This document shows, in pieces, positions 19,443 through 31,709 of a stretch of DNA of 35,252 nucleotides (its first letter is position 1; every line of letters begins with the position of its first letter). The position numbers and the translations under genes were made by a program. Location of the stretch: NCBI GenBank assembly GCA_023268615.1, contig JALQUC010000008.1, forward strand, positions 1-35,252, given 5' to 3'. The notes beneath the pieces were generated by a model that was not told the DNA's origin, did not search any database, and was given only the letters and a program-made list of their open reading frames with translations. The DNA comes from Candidatus Altimarinota bacterium. Lineage in GTDB: Bacteria > Patescibacteriota > Gracilibacteria > BD1-5 > JAGOOR01.

Positions 19443-21112
19443 TCGAGATATCCTCGGCGTATCATGATAAAGGCTATACCAGAGGCGATAAAGAGTGCGA
19501 AGAATATAATCATTTCAGGACCAGTGGGTACTGCTACGCTATCAGAGAAAGCACCTTCACCAGTGAAATCACCATTCTTACAGATACCTCGTACTTTGAA
19601 ATCAGCATAAGTCACTTCTTTTGAGCTTAAATTAATATCAACACGGAATTCAGTTCGAGTGATTTCGTCTATCATGGCAAATTCACCAGAAGAATCTTTT
19701 CTGTATACCTGGTAGGCCACTGCCTCCTTGAGATTATCCCATCGTATCATAGAGTAGGATTCATTGACCCTGTCGACGCGTATGCCACTGACTTTATCAA
19801 TAAAACAGGTTGGAGCCGCATCGAGAGCAATAGTGAATGTCTGCTCATCAGAATTGACCGGAGTTTCTTTTTTCTCTTCATCGAGAGCAATAATAGTTGA
19901 GAAGTACTCACCAGCTTCTACATTTGGTATATACCAAGTATAGGTGATGCCTTCTTTGATTTCACTTTTTTCAAAGGTTATGACTTCTTTTGTGTATTTG
20001 CCAGTTTCTGTACCATATTTGATTTTGAAGTATTTGATTTGATCGAGGTCGGGTTTGAGTTCGAAAGTGAATTTTACTTTCTTGTCAGGAGTAGTTTCTA
20101 TTTTGATGTTTTCAAATGCAGCAGTAATCGTTCGAAATTTTGTCATGTCTTTTTGTTCAGCCTTCACCCCGAGCTGTGTTTCGAGGACAGCTGTAGCCTT
20201 GAATTCTCATTCAAATTCTGAAGTCTTCATGACCCCAGTATAGGTTCAGAGCTTGTTTTTGTCTTCTTGAAGAGTAGCAGTCTGATCACCGACTTTGACT
20301 TGTACGACTTTGAGATTTGGGTCACCGACAGCAACAAAGGTGATACTACTTCCTGCGAAAAATTCATCTCCTTCCTTGATAGTGAGAGAGGTAAGTTTTG
20401 GAACCTCTGTACTGAATTTGATTGTCACAGGTGCTGAGGTACCAATAACTGCACCAGTACCATCGAGGACTTCTGCCACGAGGACATTATCACCAGCTTT
20501 GAGGTTATCTACAACGACCGAGAAGTTTCCACTTACATCAGTCTGAGCTGTTTTTACTTTAGTTCCATTGAGCTTGATATTGATAGAGCTCGTTGGTTTT
20601 GATGTACCATTTACAGGCACTGTTTTTGTTGAAACAGTAGTATTTGTTGCGGGCTCTTTGATGACGATATCGGATTTTGCAGGTGGATTCGCATCTTTGG
20701 GTACTGCTGTCACTTCTACTATTTTTTCTATACCACCGCCAGGACCATCGAGCTCAAAGACGACAAGCTCATATTTACCCGCTTTTTTGAGCGTGAATCA
20801 TTTTTGAAAAGTATGTGTACCCTGATCAGAGAGAGTGAACTGATATTCTCCATCCTCAAAAGGCAGAACGACATCAGCAGGGTTACTATTTGTATCAAAA
20901 AAGATAGTTCCTTCGTATTTATCATATTTTTTGCCAGCTTCATTGAGCGCAGTGACAGTCATATCAAATGCTTCATTGACGATGACTTGTGATGGAACAG
21001 TGATTTCAAAATCATTGAGCTCTGTTTCTGTAGCCTGAGCCACAGCTACTATTGGCGATAATTGCGCGAAAAATATGGCAATGAGAGTGAGGTAGGAGAG
21101 AATGCGATTCAT
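19439..21112 (-). CDS. secreted/surface protein with Ig-like/FnIII-like repeats and C-terminal TM anchor
   Basis: Signal peptide MNRILSYLTLIAIFFAQLSPIVAVAQA; NGTSKPTSSINIKLNG... beta-sandwich-like segments; C-term PTGPEMIIFFALFIASGIAFIMIRRGYLD. Confidence 0.75.
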
Positions 21113-21215
21113 AGAGTACTATTTCTACTCTCTAGACTATCCGATTTAGCCCATAAATACAATATATTTTACCATTATTGCACTTGACGAAAACATGTAT
21201 ATTGCATGATTATAC

Positions 21216-22628
21216 CTAGAGGCAACGGAGTATTTCTCCTGACATCAATTCGAGAGAATTTTTGAGAGTCATAGTTTGTGCCTTTTGTTGGATAGTATGA
21301 GCTTCTATTATTGCTCCGATTTGCCTATCGAGAGCTGTCAGAGGCTTCTTATCTGACATGAGAAAGAGCATATCTTCATTGAGAATGGCAGACTGGATTG
21401 GTTTGATCTCGTCAGGTGATGCGAATTGTTCGAGGATCTTTGTATAGGCTTTCTGCATTTTTATGAGATAGTCACCTTGGGAAAATCCCCCGAAACATGT
21501 GATTTGGTAATAACCAGAAAGAATCGTATAGACGAGCATTCATGAGGGGATGAGTCGTCATGCTGTGAGATGTTCTGTGAGAGAGGATGCTCGGAGTTGC
21601 ACCACGAAATGTTTATCTACGGTGATGAGTGTCTCACCTTCCCGCCAGAGTGCGTGACGATTATTCTCCTCATCGAGATGCCAGAAGAGATAGGTTCAAC
21701 GGCTGCTTTTTCTCTCAAAACAACAAGAGATACCATTGAAATATTCTTCTATAAATGGTTGAATCTCAATACCTGTCAGGAGTTCTGTGATGATTGTATT
21801 TCTGCCGAGATGATCTATCAGTATCTCTCGTACCAATTCTTCTACGCCAAGAGGTATAAACGGGGGTGAATCTGGGAACATATGAGACCACCAGATATGA
21901 TTGAGTCGAGTGATTTGAGATGAATAGAATTCTTCTCAGAGTACATCCTCGCGCAGGACAAAATCATTCAGAAAAAGTTGGACCTGTGAATACTGTTCTC
22001 TGGTTATCATCTCGTCATGGAGATATGTATCTATGCGAGGAAAAGCATGATGTTTAATGTCTTCTCTTGTGTAGCCTGATAGGCCAAAAACCGGACACAT
22101 CCTCTTATTCGATCAGAAAAAGGGGATATGGAGATAAGACTGTGAAGCATTCGCTCCATCGCCATGAAATACGAGTCCACGAGGATATGAAGAATTATTG
22201 AGACTGACATGGCTCGTACAGAGATTGATAATCGCTTCACTCGGATTCACGAGTCCTCTCAGAATCGTTGATTGCCAAAAAAATGGATGACCCATTGGTC
22301 CATGATGTTCTGCAGTCGATGCAGAGTAGTTCTCAGAGAGGCTTGCGACGACCGCATCGGCCATATTTTTATCAAATCTTCATGATACATATTTTCGGAC
22401 AATTTCGAGAAATTCCTTTTTTCGTTCAATAAAAAGAGGATTTTCATTAGGAGATACTCTGTAGTGAGCATGAGCATAGTCAAACAAACTCGTGTCGCCA
22501 TGCGTATCTATGAGATACTTTAAATAGGGGAGTTTTTGTAAAAGGGAATCGAGCGTGAGTGAATTCATGATTGGGCTTATCGTATGAGTATCGTACGAGT
22601 TTTCAATATTGAAATATACATTCTCCAA
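21216..22628 (-). CDS. uncharacterised protein (about 470 aa)
   Basis: Rejoined across TGA: MENVYFNIENSYDTHTISPIMNSLTLDSLLQKLPYLKYLID...ASTAEHHGPMGHPFFWQSTILRGLVNPSEAIINLCTSHVSLNNSSYPRGLVFHGDGANASQSYLHIPFFGSNKRMCPVFGLSGYTREDI... Confidence 0.7.
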
Positions 22629-22680
22629 AAATCCACCTCTTTTATCTTTTAACTTTTATTTTTTCGCATAGAGTGAGTGT

Positions 22681-22908
22681 ATGACACCAATTACTACTCT
22701 CGATGTTCTCATCATCGTCTCGACTGTCGTTATCGCCTGAGTCGGTGTGTATCTGATTATCATTCTTCGTCGATTTGCACATATGTCTCGTGTTGCTGAT
22801 CGATTTGCACACACAGTCGAGAAATTCCAAGATGCTTTTGCTATCATAGATCGTATCCCGACTGAGATGATACGACGCGTGACTGACAAACTCCCAAGAA
22901 AAAAATAA
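22681..22908 (+). CDS. small single-TM membrane protein
   Basis: MTPITTLDVLIIVSTVVIAGVGVYLIIILRRFAHMSRVADRFAHTVEKFQDAFAIIDRIPTEMIRRVTDKLPRKK. Confidence 0.65.
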
Positions 22909-22926
22909 TTTCTTAACCCCTTTTTT

Positions 22927-23538
22927 ATGAAAAATGCCCCTCAATATGTTGTTCTCGCTTTCATCATCCTCGGATGATTCTGGATCGGTATGGAATGGTG
23001 ATCACAGGCTCGTCCTGCCTCGCAGAATCCTATTATTCCCGAGGCTCCTCAGTCACCTGTCATTGTTCCTGTTATTGTCCCTGCTGCAGAAGTAGACGAG
23101 TCATCTGATCCATCAGAGGAAGCTGAGACTCCTGCTACGACTCCTGAGCCTGTTGTCACGAATACGACAGTAGATCCAAATCTCCCAAAGAAAATATCTG
23201 AGACAATGAATCACTATTCTAATAGCAATTTCCGTTACGAATTTGATATACCAGCAAATGTATACTACGCAGGATTTGGTGCTGCAGAAGGTGCTCGTCA
23301 CACAGTTGGTATCGGTAAAGAAGATCCAGAGACGCTCGATGATGCAGCTATCCGTGTCTATTTTTATGGTAAAAAAGTAGTTCCAGAGCTTCAAAATGCT
23401 GAAAATAATAAATATGAGGATCCAGCAGGAACCTATGTGTATCTCCTCTTAAACGGAGCATATTCTGTCAAAATAGAAGCTCTCAACATCAATCATCCTA
23501 TTGTTCAAAAGATAATAGAAACAATAAAAGTATTCTAA
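22927..23538 (+). CDS. membrane-anchored secreted protein, Pro/Glu-rich linker plus globular domain
   Basis: MKNAPQYVVLAFIILGGFWIGMEWGSQARPASQNPIIPEAPQSPVIVPVIVPAAEVDESS...MNHYSNSNFRYEFDIPANVYYAGFG... Confidence 0.65.
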
Positions 23539-23547
23539 TATACATAC

Positions 23548-23583
23548 AAAAAAACTCTCCCTGAGAAATGGGAGAGTTTTTTT
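23548..23583 (+). terminator. Rho-independent terminator
   Basis: aaactctccc-tgagaaat-gggagagttttttt. Confidence 0.8.
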
Positions 23584-23597
23584 AAAAGAGATATAGA

Positions 23598-25289
23598 TTA
23601 TCCGATCTTATTTCTGAGCCAGATGGTGAGAGGATTACAGACATGCTTCACGACGAGGAGACTCACGACGATACCGAGTACAGTCATCTGTCCGAAGCCC
23701 TTTACGAGGCTGACACCCATCCACCAGAGGATGAGACCGACAAAGAGGCCAGTGAGATTACTATCCCATACTGCTGACCATGCTTCCTGAAATCAGAGTT
23801 TGAGAGATGTCTTCATATCCTTGCCCTGTTCTCGAAAGTCTCGTACTCGCTCGAGGAGGAGGATATTACTATCAATAGCAATACCAATAGAGAGGACGAT
23901 ACCAGCAACGCCAGAGAGAGTGAGTGTCACGCCCATCAGACGGACAGTACCGAGCAGGACCACGATGTAGATGATGAGGCTCGCTCCAGCAACTATACCC
24001 GAGCTCCCATATCTCCACAGGAGAAATGCACATATGATGACGAGTCAGAGTATACCACTTATGATGAGCTGCTTGAGAGATGTCTTACCGAGATTAGGCC
24101 CAATAGTCTGCTCACTGTGTTCGTAAATACCAACTGGCACTATACCTTCATTGATGTTTTTGCTGAGTTCTGTTGCCCATTTTTTACTATCTTGTTCTCC
24201 GCCTGGAGTGATAATAGCTTCACCATCAATTCTTTGGCTTACGGTTGGTGCTGTTAATTGGTTATTACCTAAATAAATAGCAATTATGTTATCAGGGTAA
24301 GACCTTTGGCTAGCCTTTTCGGTTATATCCCCAAACATTCCCTGGCCCACTCCATCGAAGACCAGTCTGACGACATATTGCCCTGTTGTCGGATCAGGAG
24401 TTGCGATTGTGTTAATCAGATGCTTCTCGTCGAGAATCTGCTTATTGTCTCCGAGAGCAGGTTTGAATTTTAGAGGCTCTTTATCAATAAAAAGCACCTT
24501 GATATCAATAGGACTTGAGAGGGTAAGAGGCTTACTATCAAAGCTCTCAATCAAGACAAAGCCACTTCATTCTCTTCCGCCAATTTTCATTGACTGTATC
24601 TTGCCAGTGAATTCTTTTTTACCAAGTGGTAGAGAATCGACTGAGAAGAGAGGGGAGAGGTCAGAGAGTACGAGAGATTCTTTACCGAGGAGAGACTGTA
24701 TTTCTGGTCCCTTGAAAGAAAACACATTTTCATACGAATCTGCGATTTTCTGAGCCCAGGCGTCAAAAGGTATTGTCTTGGTATTAAATGATGTAGTAAT
24801 AGCATCAACTATTTTTCATCGCTGTGCTAGGAGCGTATTAAATTCTTCTGTTGGGCGTGGTTCCTTGAATTGTATTTTTACGACTTGTCCGATGACTCTC
24901 TTTGCTTCACTGATGAATTCTTCATCTTTTTTCTTTCGTTCTTCGGGACTGAGCTTGTCGTGACTGCTCGGAGTCGGGATTTGCACGACAATGTGTGTCT
25001 CATCACCATAGTAGGCAGTATTGAGAGATGGTTCTGTGGTTCCTATTCTCCTGACACGGCCATCGAGAATAGTTTTCATATCTTCTATGATCTGTATTTT
25101 TCTCTCTGGAGTGATGTCGGGTGTTGAATTAAAATCAACCAGATAATCAAGCTCGACTCATCCATGTAGATCGAGCCCGAGTTTATAATCTCAGAGCTTT
25201 GCATCCACAGCTGGTAGACCAATAGATGACCAGGGTATAGCAGCCCAAGTTGTGATGAGAATCACGAGCGTAACAATAATTTTTTTCAT
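23598..25289 (-). CDS. secD: protein translocase subunit SecD
   Basis: LGLDLHGGVELDYLV (second Gly is TGA), ILDGRVRRIGTTEPS, GNNQLTAPTVSQRIDGEAIITPG, GIVLSIGIAIDSNILLLERVRD. Confidence 0.93.
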
Positions 25290-25295
25290 AGTATG

Positions 25296-25862
25296 TTAGA
25301 TATTAGTTCCTTCTAAATCAAGTGAGGCGAGATCAGCTGTTGTATCTGATTTTCTCGAAGATGATTCGTGCACAACTGGTTCTCCTGTTGGTACTATACC
25401 TTCCTTGAGCATGACATGGAGTTCTCGTCCTTTTTCGCCGTCTATACTTTTTGTAGCAATATCAGTATATTTTTCACTGATATAGGCATGTACTTGCTTT
25501 CTCTCATATCCAGAGAGGTCATAGATGACCTGATCTATACCATTTCTACGGGTGAGATCTACTTTTCTATCAACAATAGACATGAGCCTTTTTTGTTTTT
25601 CTGCGAGATAGTCATTGATTTCCAGATGGATGATGCAGTGAGACTTTATCAACTGTTCTGCCATCTGTACGAGCAGAGCCTGGGTTTCCTCGAGTGTGCG
25701 ACCGTGAGGACCTATGAGAAGAGGTGAGTCATCTGATGATATCTTTACTGTATAGATATGATTTTCTGCATCTTGTTCGATGACCTGTAGATCTGAGAAT
25801 TGGATACCAAGTGCCTCAAAGAATCATTGAGCGAGGGAAGTAAGCGAATCGAGAGTAGTCAT
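25296..25862 (-). CDS. khpB: KhpB/Jag-like RNA-binding protein (KH + R3H)
   Basis: SSDDSPLLIGPHGRTLEETQALL...RRNGIDQVIYDLSGYERKQVHAYISEKY. Confidence 0.75.
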
Positions 25863-25872
25863 AGAGTGAAAA

Positions 25873-26826
25873 TTAGTGATGATGTGAATTGTGATGAGAG
25901 CTGTGTGTGGTATCACTGTGCATGAGATTTTCACGGAACACGGAGTACCAGAGTGTTTCGACAAAAAGTTCTATGGTCGAATTCATCGCAGAGACTATAA
26001 TCAAAAAGAGTAAATATACCAGACCTATTATCACAAATACACCCTGTAAAAACACAGGACCAAGTCCAAGAGCTACCAATCAACTCATAACAAAGGGGAG
26101 TGTGAATATACCAACGAGCAGTATAATTTCACGAACATAGACCAGAATAAGCGAGACGAATATGCGAGCTGTAGTGCTGATATTTTCCAGCGTCATCGTG
26201 AGAGAGAGTCCGAGTGATTCAAATACCCCTTTATTTTCTGCAATTATGTAATAACGAGCGTATTCAAAAATAAAGCGCGTTACAAATAGAGCAATGAGAA
26301 ATATACCAGCTATTATACTGATAAGCGTCCAGTTTGCTTCGAGGAATTGGTATCCCCAGAAAAAGATATAGACGATATAGACAGGTTTTGACCAGAAAAG
26401 CAGAGAATGGTACTCTGCGAGTTTCACAGACTTTCTCCATCCGAAAGCAAATGCACGCATACCCCGATATTCTCTCTCATTTTGATTGTTGTAGGCTCGT
26501 ATGAGATAGATGAGACCAGCATTAAATATATTTTTTATCAAAAAATTTATCAAAAAATAGCTTATTCCAATGATGAGAACACTTGATATGAGCGTCATAC
26601 GATGATCACCGAAGAAGCTTGTCGTATTTTCTCGGAGCCATGAGAAAAATTCTGATTCCCGACCCATCACATCCAGAGATATATGTCCAATCTGGTAGAT
26701 AAGGGTAATCGAGAGTATAATTGTGTCTATGAGTGATCACCAGAAATTAAACCAGCGAATTTTTTGTCCGTTGAGAGTGACCTTCCACGCCTCACTGAGA
26801 TGATTATGTAGACGAGAAGAGCTCAT
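25873..26826 (-). CDS. polytopic membrane protein with His-rich C-terminus
   Basis: MSSSRLHNHLSEAWKVTLNGQKIRWFNFWWSLIDTIILSI... several TM segments; ends HSDTTHSSHHNSHHH. Confidence 0.7.
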
Positions 26827-28870
26827 TTTTTAACCATGCAAAAAATCAAATAACACTCTTTGGCTCTGAAGAGAGTTTGTAGCCTTCCTTGAAATATCAT
26901 CGTGACATGATATCAATAAGCATTTCACGACCAGCGAGGAATTCGGGGATCTTGATACCACGGAGAGTGTTCTTGGTACCCATAAATTCATAAGGAGAAC
27001 CAAAGGTATAGATGACAAATTCTCGCTCGAGGATTTTCTGTATGTTTATCTGAATGTCTCTCAGTCTATCTGGTGCATCATAATAGAGTCTATCTGTGAG
27101 TCTTGAGAGAAGGGTATCAAGTGCTGAATCCTTTATTCGTGCCATGTTATATCCATTTTTGATTTGATTGGAGTGCAAGAAAGAGCCTACATCATAATAA
27201 AATAATCCGAGATTGACTCCAGTGAGGACGATATCATAGGCGAAATCCGGCTTGCTCATATTCGACTGTATGTCATTCACCGAGAGTTCTTCTATGACAG
27301 CTTCGGCACCCAATTCTTCGATTTTCTTTTTTGCTTCATCAGCTATCCTCCTGAGATAGGGGCTCTCTGATTGTACTATGATTTTGAGAGATAGTGCTCT
27401 TCCTTCACGATTATAGAGTTTTTTTGGATCGAGATTAGTTTGTACTACAACAGGCGCAGCAGGTGCAGTTGTATTTTCTTTTTCCCAGGTGGTCTTCATT
27501 TTTTCCAAACCAGCCTGATCAGTATCATGGTATATTGTGACAGATTCTTCTGCGAGGAGCTTTGTCCCACCATAAAAAGAAACTCGATAGATATTTTGAC
27601 CAGTTGTTAGATTAGTAAATTCTTTCTTTGCTGTATAGACAAATGTCCTCTTCTTTGCTACAAAATTACGAAGCGTATAATCATTGATGATGACCTTGGT
27701 CGTACCAGCAGGTGCAGTTCATCTGATGTCTATGGTAGGATTTGCGACAAAAAGAGGAGAGACATTGCCGGGGTTTGTGATGTAGGAAAGAGGTTTCTTT
27801 GGAGTGGTGGTTGGTTTATTTTCTGGAGCCTGGAATGTCCCACCATAGCTATATCCGAGAGCAGAAACTGCTTGAAAAAAGGTACTCTGATTCGTAGTTC
27901 GAGGAGAATTTGGGATATCTCAGAGAAATACATTTTCTTCTGGCATGAGAGAAGTATCTTTTGTATCGATAGTTCCAAATATATCCTGATAGAGACTCTT
28001 TCTGAGACTGAGTGGTACTCGTGCAGCGTTGATAAAAGCACCCTGGAAGGCTGGGCGGATATAGCTATTCCATTGAGTATTTTTCCCATCTGTATTTGCA
28101 TCTGAGAGTATTATGTCGGGAGTGATAACCTTGTAGATCTCACTATTTTTTGTTCCAAAGCCAAATCTCACCTGATCGAAGAAAAATGGTCTATTTGTAT
28201 GAGTATAGTAGGGATTACGAGCGAGAAATATTGATTTTTTCTGATCTTCTTTGTTTGTGAATACATAGGGGCCGCTAAATGAGAGTGTATCATTGATGTC
28301 ACCATTCCATCATTCTACGATATCTTTTTCTCGAATAATTGGTAAGAAGAGGACTTGTAGTGCAGTAACATCACGAGTTTTGAATCTGAATACGATATCT
28401 CCTTCATTTTCCGATACATCAATGAGAGAGATTTGAGATTTAGTGTGTTCATTGAGTGCTTTTTCTCGGAAGAAGGCGTAGGTTTTTATGACATCTTCTT
28501 TTGTCATGGCTGTACCATCATTCCAGAGTGCATTTTGACTCAGACGGCAGCGTACAGCAGGGAAGTTCTCTATATCACAGCTTGCCAAATCTCCCACCAT
28601 TTTCTTATCTGTAGGTGAAAAACGGACGAGTCATCGGTATATAAATCGGAGAACCGTATCATTGGGATCATTTTCTATTTTTGTGTCAAAATTGAGCACA
28701 TTGAGTTTTGGTTTTTCTCAGAGGATACCAACATTGACTGTACCACCAGGGAGAGGGTATTCTATAGCATCACTATAGAAATAGAGGACGATAATATGTC
28801 CTACCAAAAGAAGGCAGAAAAACCCCACTAGGAAAAGGAGGTATTTTTTTATTTCAGAATAAATACTCAT
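26804..28870 (-). CDS. ABC transporter family 5 (peptide-type) substrate-binding protein with extra inserted domain
   Basis: LNFDTKIENDPNDTVLRFIYRGLVRFSPTDKK...LSQNALWNDGTAMTKEDVIKTYAFF...FSGPYVFTNKE...; later FAYDIVLTGVNLG...; N-terminal TM. Confidence 0.8.
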
Positions 28871-28892
28871 AAGTATGAGGTAAAAGTAGTAT

Positions 28893-29096
28893 TTATGCTA
28901 AAAATGAAGCAATACAAGCACCAACAAAGACAAGAGAAGTGAGAATAGTGGCAGTATGGAGTGTTTTTGCTGGACCGCGTCGCTCGACAGGGGTCTGAAG
29001 TGTACTGGTTGTAGCCACATTGAGTCCGCCATCACGCACCTGGAGAAGTATGAGTGCTATCAATAAAACCGCTGAGATAAGTATAATGAGATTCAT
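28893..29096 (-). CDS. secG: preprotein translocase subunit SecG
   Basis: MNLIILISAVLLIALILLQVRDGGLNVATTSTLQTPVERRGPAKTLHTATILTSLVFVGACIASFLA. Confidence 0.8.
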   Translation of the reverse strand: MNLIILISAVLLIALILLQVRDGGLNVATTSTLQTPVERRGPAKTLHTATILTSLVFVGACIASFLA

Positions 29097-29190
29097 AGTC
29101 AAAATTAAGGACCCCGAGAGTGTAGCGAAAAGTCGTCTTTTTGCAATCATTTTTTTTGCAATCTAGAGCATTGTATGGCAATATGACTCC

Positions 29191-29568
29191 ATGAAACAAA
29201 CTTTGTTCTTCATTCTGTGATATCTGACCACTCTTCGGGCTCATGGTTTTACCCAGGATATCGGGAGTACGAGCTATACATTTGGTGTAGAGAGTATATT
29301 TCCTGCGCCCCAGCGTGTCGCTGGAAACAGGGGAATCGACAATGTCATCGAATATATCGTCTCTATGATTCCACTTCTGACCACCCTGATGGCTGTCGGA
29401 GCTGTCCTCATGGTCATACTTTGAGGATTTCAGATGGTTCTCGGATGAGCAAATTCAGAACAAACAGAAAAAGGTAAGAGTATAGTCAAGGATGCCCTCA
29501 TGGGTCTCCTATTTGGACTCCTTGCCTATGTCATAATCACTACTCTATGAAATATACTGGATATATAA
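29191..29568 (+). CDS. T4SS pilin-like membrane protein 1
   Basis: MKQTLFFILGYLTTLRAHGFTQDIGS...VIEYIVSMIPLLTTLMAVGAVLMVILGGFQMVLGGANSEQTEKGKSIVKDALMGLLFGLLAYVIITTLGNILDI. Confidence 0.75.
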
Positions 29569-29909
29569 TACTTGCCTGGTCCCTCTCTGCTTTTGCTGAT
29601 TTGAGCATGATATTTCCATGATGAAGTGAGGGGCTTCCGTGAAGTACGATTAGACCAGGAACGGGAGAATCTGGTATTACACGATTTTTCTCCTCTATTG
29701 TCTCGATGCTTCAGGATATCACTGCTATTGTCAGTGTACTAGGTATTTGTATCGTAGGTATCATGTATATCATGTCTCGATGAGACGAAGAAAAGACCGA
29801 AAGTGCTAAAAAATATATGATTGCCATTCTCATAGGACTCGTCCTTGCGCTGAGTGCCTGGGCAATCATTGCTATGGTGGACCTGATTCCTACTTCTATT
29901 CGATTATAA
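29547..29909 (+). CDS. T4SS pilin-like membrane protein 2
   Basis: MKYTGYIILAWSLSAFADLSMIFPGGSEGLPGSTIRPGTGESGITRFFSSIVSMLQDITAIVSVLGICIVGIMYIMSRGDEEKTESAKKYMIAILIGLVLALSAWAIIAMVDLI. Confidence 0.7.
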
Positions 29910-29912
29910 TCT

Positions 29913-30272
29913 ATGTTTTCTCGATTTTTCATAACCTGTACTTGCATACTTTTATCGTTTTCATCAGGTGTGTTTTGACTCCAGAGGGATCTGACAAACA
30001 CTGTTGAGAGACTCATACCAACCGTCCAGAGTGATAATCGTGTCGATTATGTGAATATCGCTCGAGAGATCCAGTTTTGGCTCTTTGTCTTTGTCGGTAT
30101 CATCGCAGTTGCCTATATCATCTACATCGGTGCGAAACTCCTCTGGGCTCCTGGAAATACCGAAGAAATGACCTCGGCGATGAAATCCATTGCCTATATC
30201 GTTATTGGCCTCGCATTGATACCGTTTGCCTACTTTATCGTCCAGCTTATTGCTAATATTCGTTTATGATAA
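29913..30272 (+). CDS. T4SS pilin-like membrane protein 3
   Basis: MFSRFFITCTCILLSFSSGVFGLQRDLTNTVERLIP...FWLFVFVGIIAVAYIIYIGAKLLWAPGNTEEMTSAMKSIAYIVIGLALIPFAYFIVQLIANIRLG; TGA read as Gly, then TAA. Confidence 0.7.
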
Positions 30273-30691
30273 AAATTTTTCAATCTATTTTTCTCACTCT
30301 GTGTATCGCGATTATAGGTTTTCTCATACCAGAAGCACAGGCAGCTGATTGTGTTTTTGGCTGAGGTGATATACGGAGTGAATTCAAAAACTGTAATACA
30401 AGTATCGGTCCGCGTTCTGAATCAAATATAGATCTCGCTGTTACTGAGCAAAATTCTGATTTTCGTAGCATTATTGCCGCGGTTATCCGTCGAGTACAGA
30501 TCGTCACAGGCGTGATAGCAATAGGTGTGATAGTCTGGATAGGTATGATTCTCGTTTTGCCTGTGAGTAGTGAAGCAAAAGAAAAAGCAAAATCCAAGGT
30601 TCTCTCTGTCGTTTTTGGCTTTCTCATAATGATTTCTGCCACCATAATAGTGAATGGAATTATCAATCTCCTCTATGAAATTTTTCGCTAA
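30266..30691 (+). CDS. T4SS pilin-like membrane protein 4
   Basis: MIKIFQSIFLTLCIAIIGFLIPEAQAADCVFGGGDIRSEFKNCNTSIGPRSESN...IIAAVIRRVQIVTGVIAIGVIVWIGMILVLPVSSEAKEKAKSKVLSVVFGFLIMISATIIVNGIINLLYEIFR. Confidence 0.7.
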
Positions 30692-31709
30692 AACATCATT
30701 TTTATCACTATTTCTCCTTGTTTTTTCTGCATCTTTGCTGATTCTGGGCTCTCTGCAGGCACTTTTTGGTACGCTGCGCTGGTATAATGCAAGTGAACAG
30801 AAACACGAAGAGCTCCAGAATTACCCTGTGTATAGTGCATGAGAAGACACAAAACCAAAAAGTACTATACGCGTTTTTATAGCTCCAAAACCTGCTGCAA
30901 CAGAGTCAAATGTGTATGTATTTATGCAAAATACGGCTCCGATGCGAGAAGAAGCCCTCTCCACTGTGAGTCCAGAAAAAGCCCAGATTATTCAGCAAAG
31001 AGTGGACGATATACAATACCCAACTCCCTACGAATCTTCTGCGGTGCCCGAGGTATTTCAGACGCCAGTTCAGCTGCGTCTCAAGCCTGAGAAATCAACG
31101 ATGCCCAAATGATACCCGGCTACCATAGATACTGTCCTCACAGGCACCTATTTCCGAGATGTATTATGGAGTTTCCCATTGACAGTCGACCTCAATCGTA
31201 TCAGTCCTCGAGGACAAATGAGTAATGAAAGTGTGACACTCTCAGGACGCATCAAATCAACTTCTGAAATGGCAAAAGTACTCGTTCATGAGCTTGCCCA
31301 TATGGTTGATATTTATTTCTTGCGACAGAGAGGCAAAACTCCAGATCCTTCAAAAGATTTTTACGCTATCTCGTGGTCCGAGCCAACAGTCATGCATTCT
31401 GGCATGGGTGCAAAGTCATTTGCTTCTGGGTATGCTGCGACAAATCAATACGAAGACTTTGCTGAGGCTTTTACCCTCTATGTATTCCACAATACGACTT
31501 TTGCTGAGAGGGCAAAAAATAACCCAATTCTTCAACAGAAATATGATTTTTTACGCTATCGTGTTTTTGGTGATTACTTTATTGGCACCAATTTTGAACA
31601 AAATCCTCTTCCAGAAAGTCTCTGGGATGTGACAAAAATCGTGATAAAATCAGATGCTCTCAGAGATATATTTGTCTCTCTCGGACGCATCATGCAAACT
31701 CTCACCTAA
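30675..31709 (+). CDS. membrane-anchored putative zinc metallopeptidase-like protein (HExxH)
   Basis: N-term TM; MAKVLVHELAHMVDIYFLRQRG ... YEDFAEAFTLYVFH. Confidence 0.7.
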
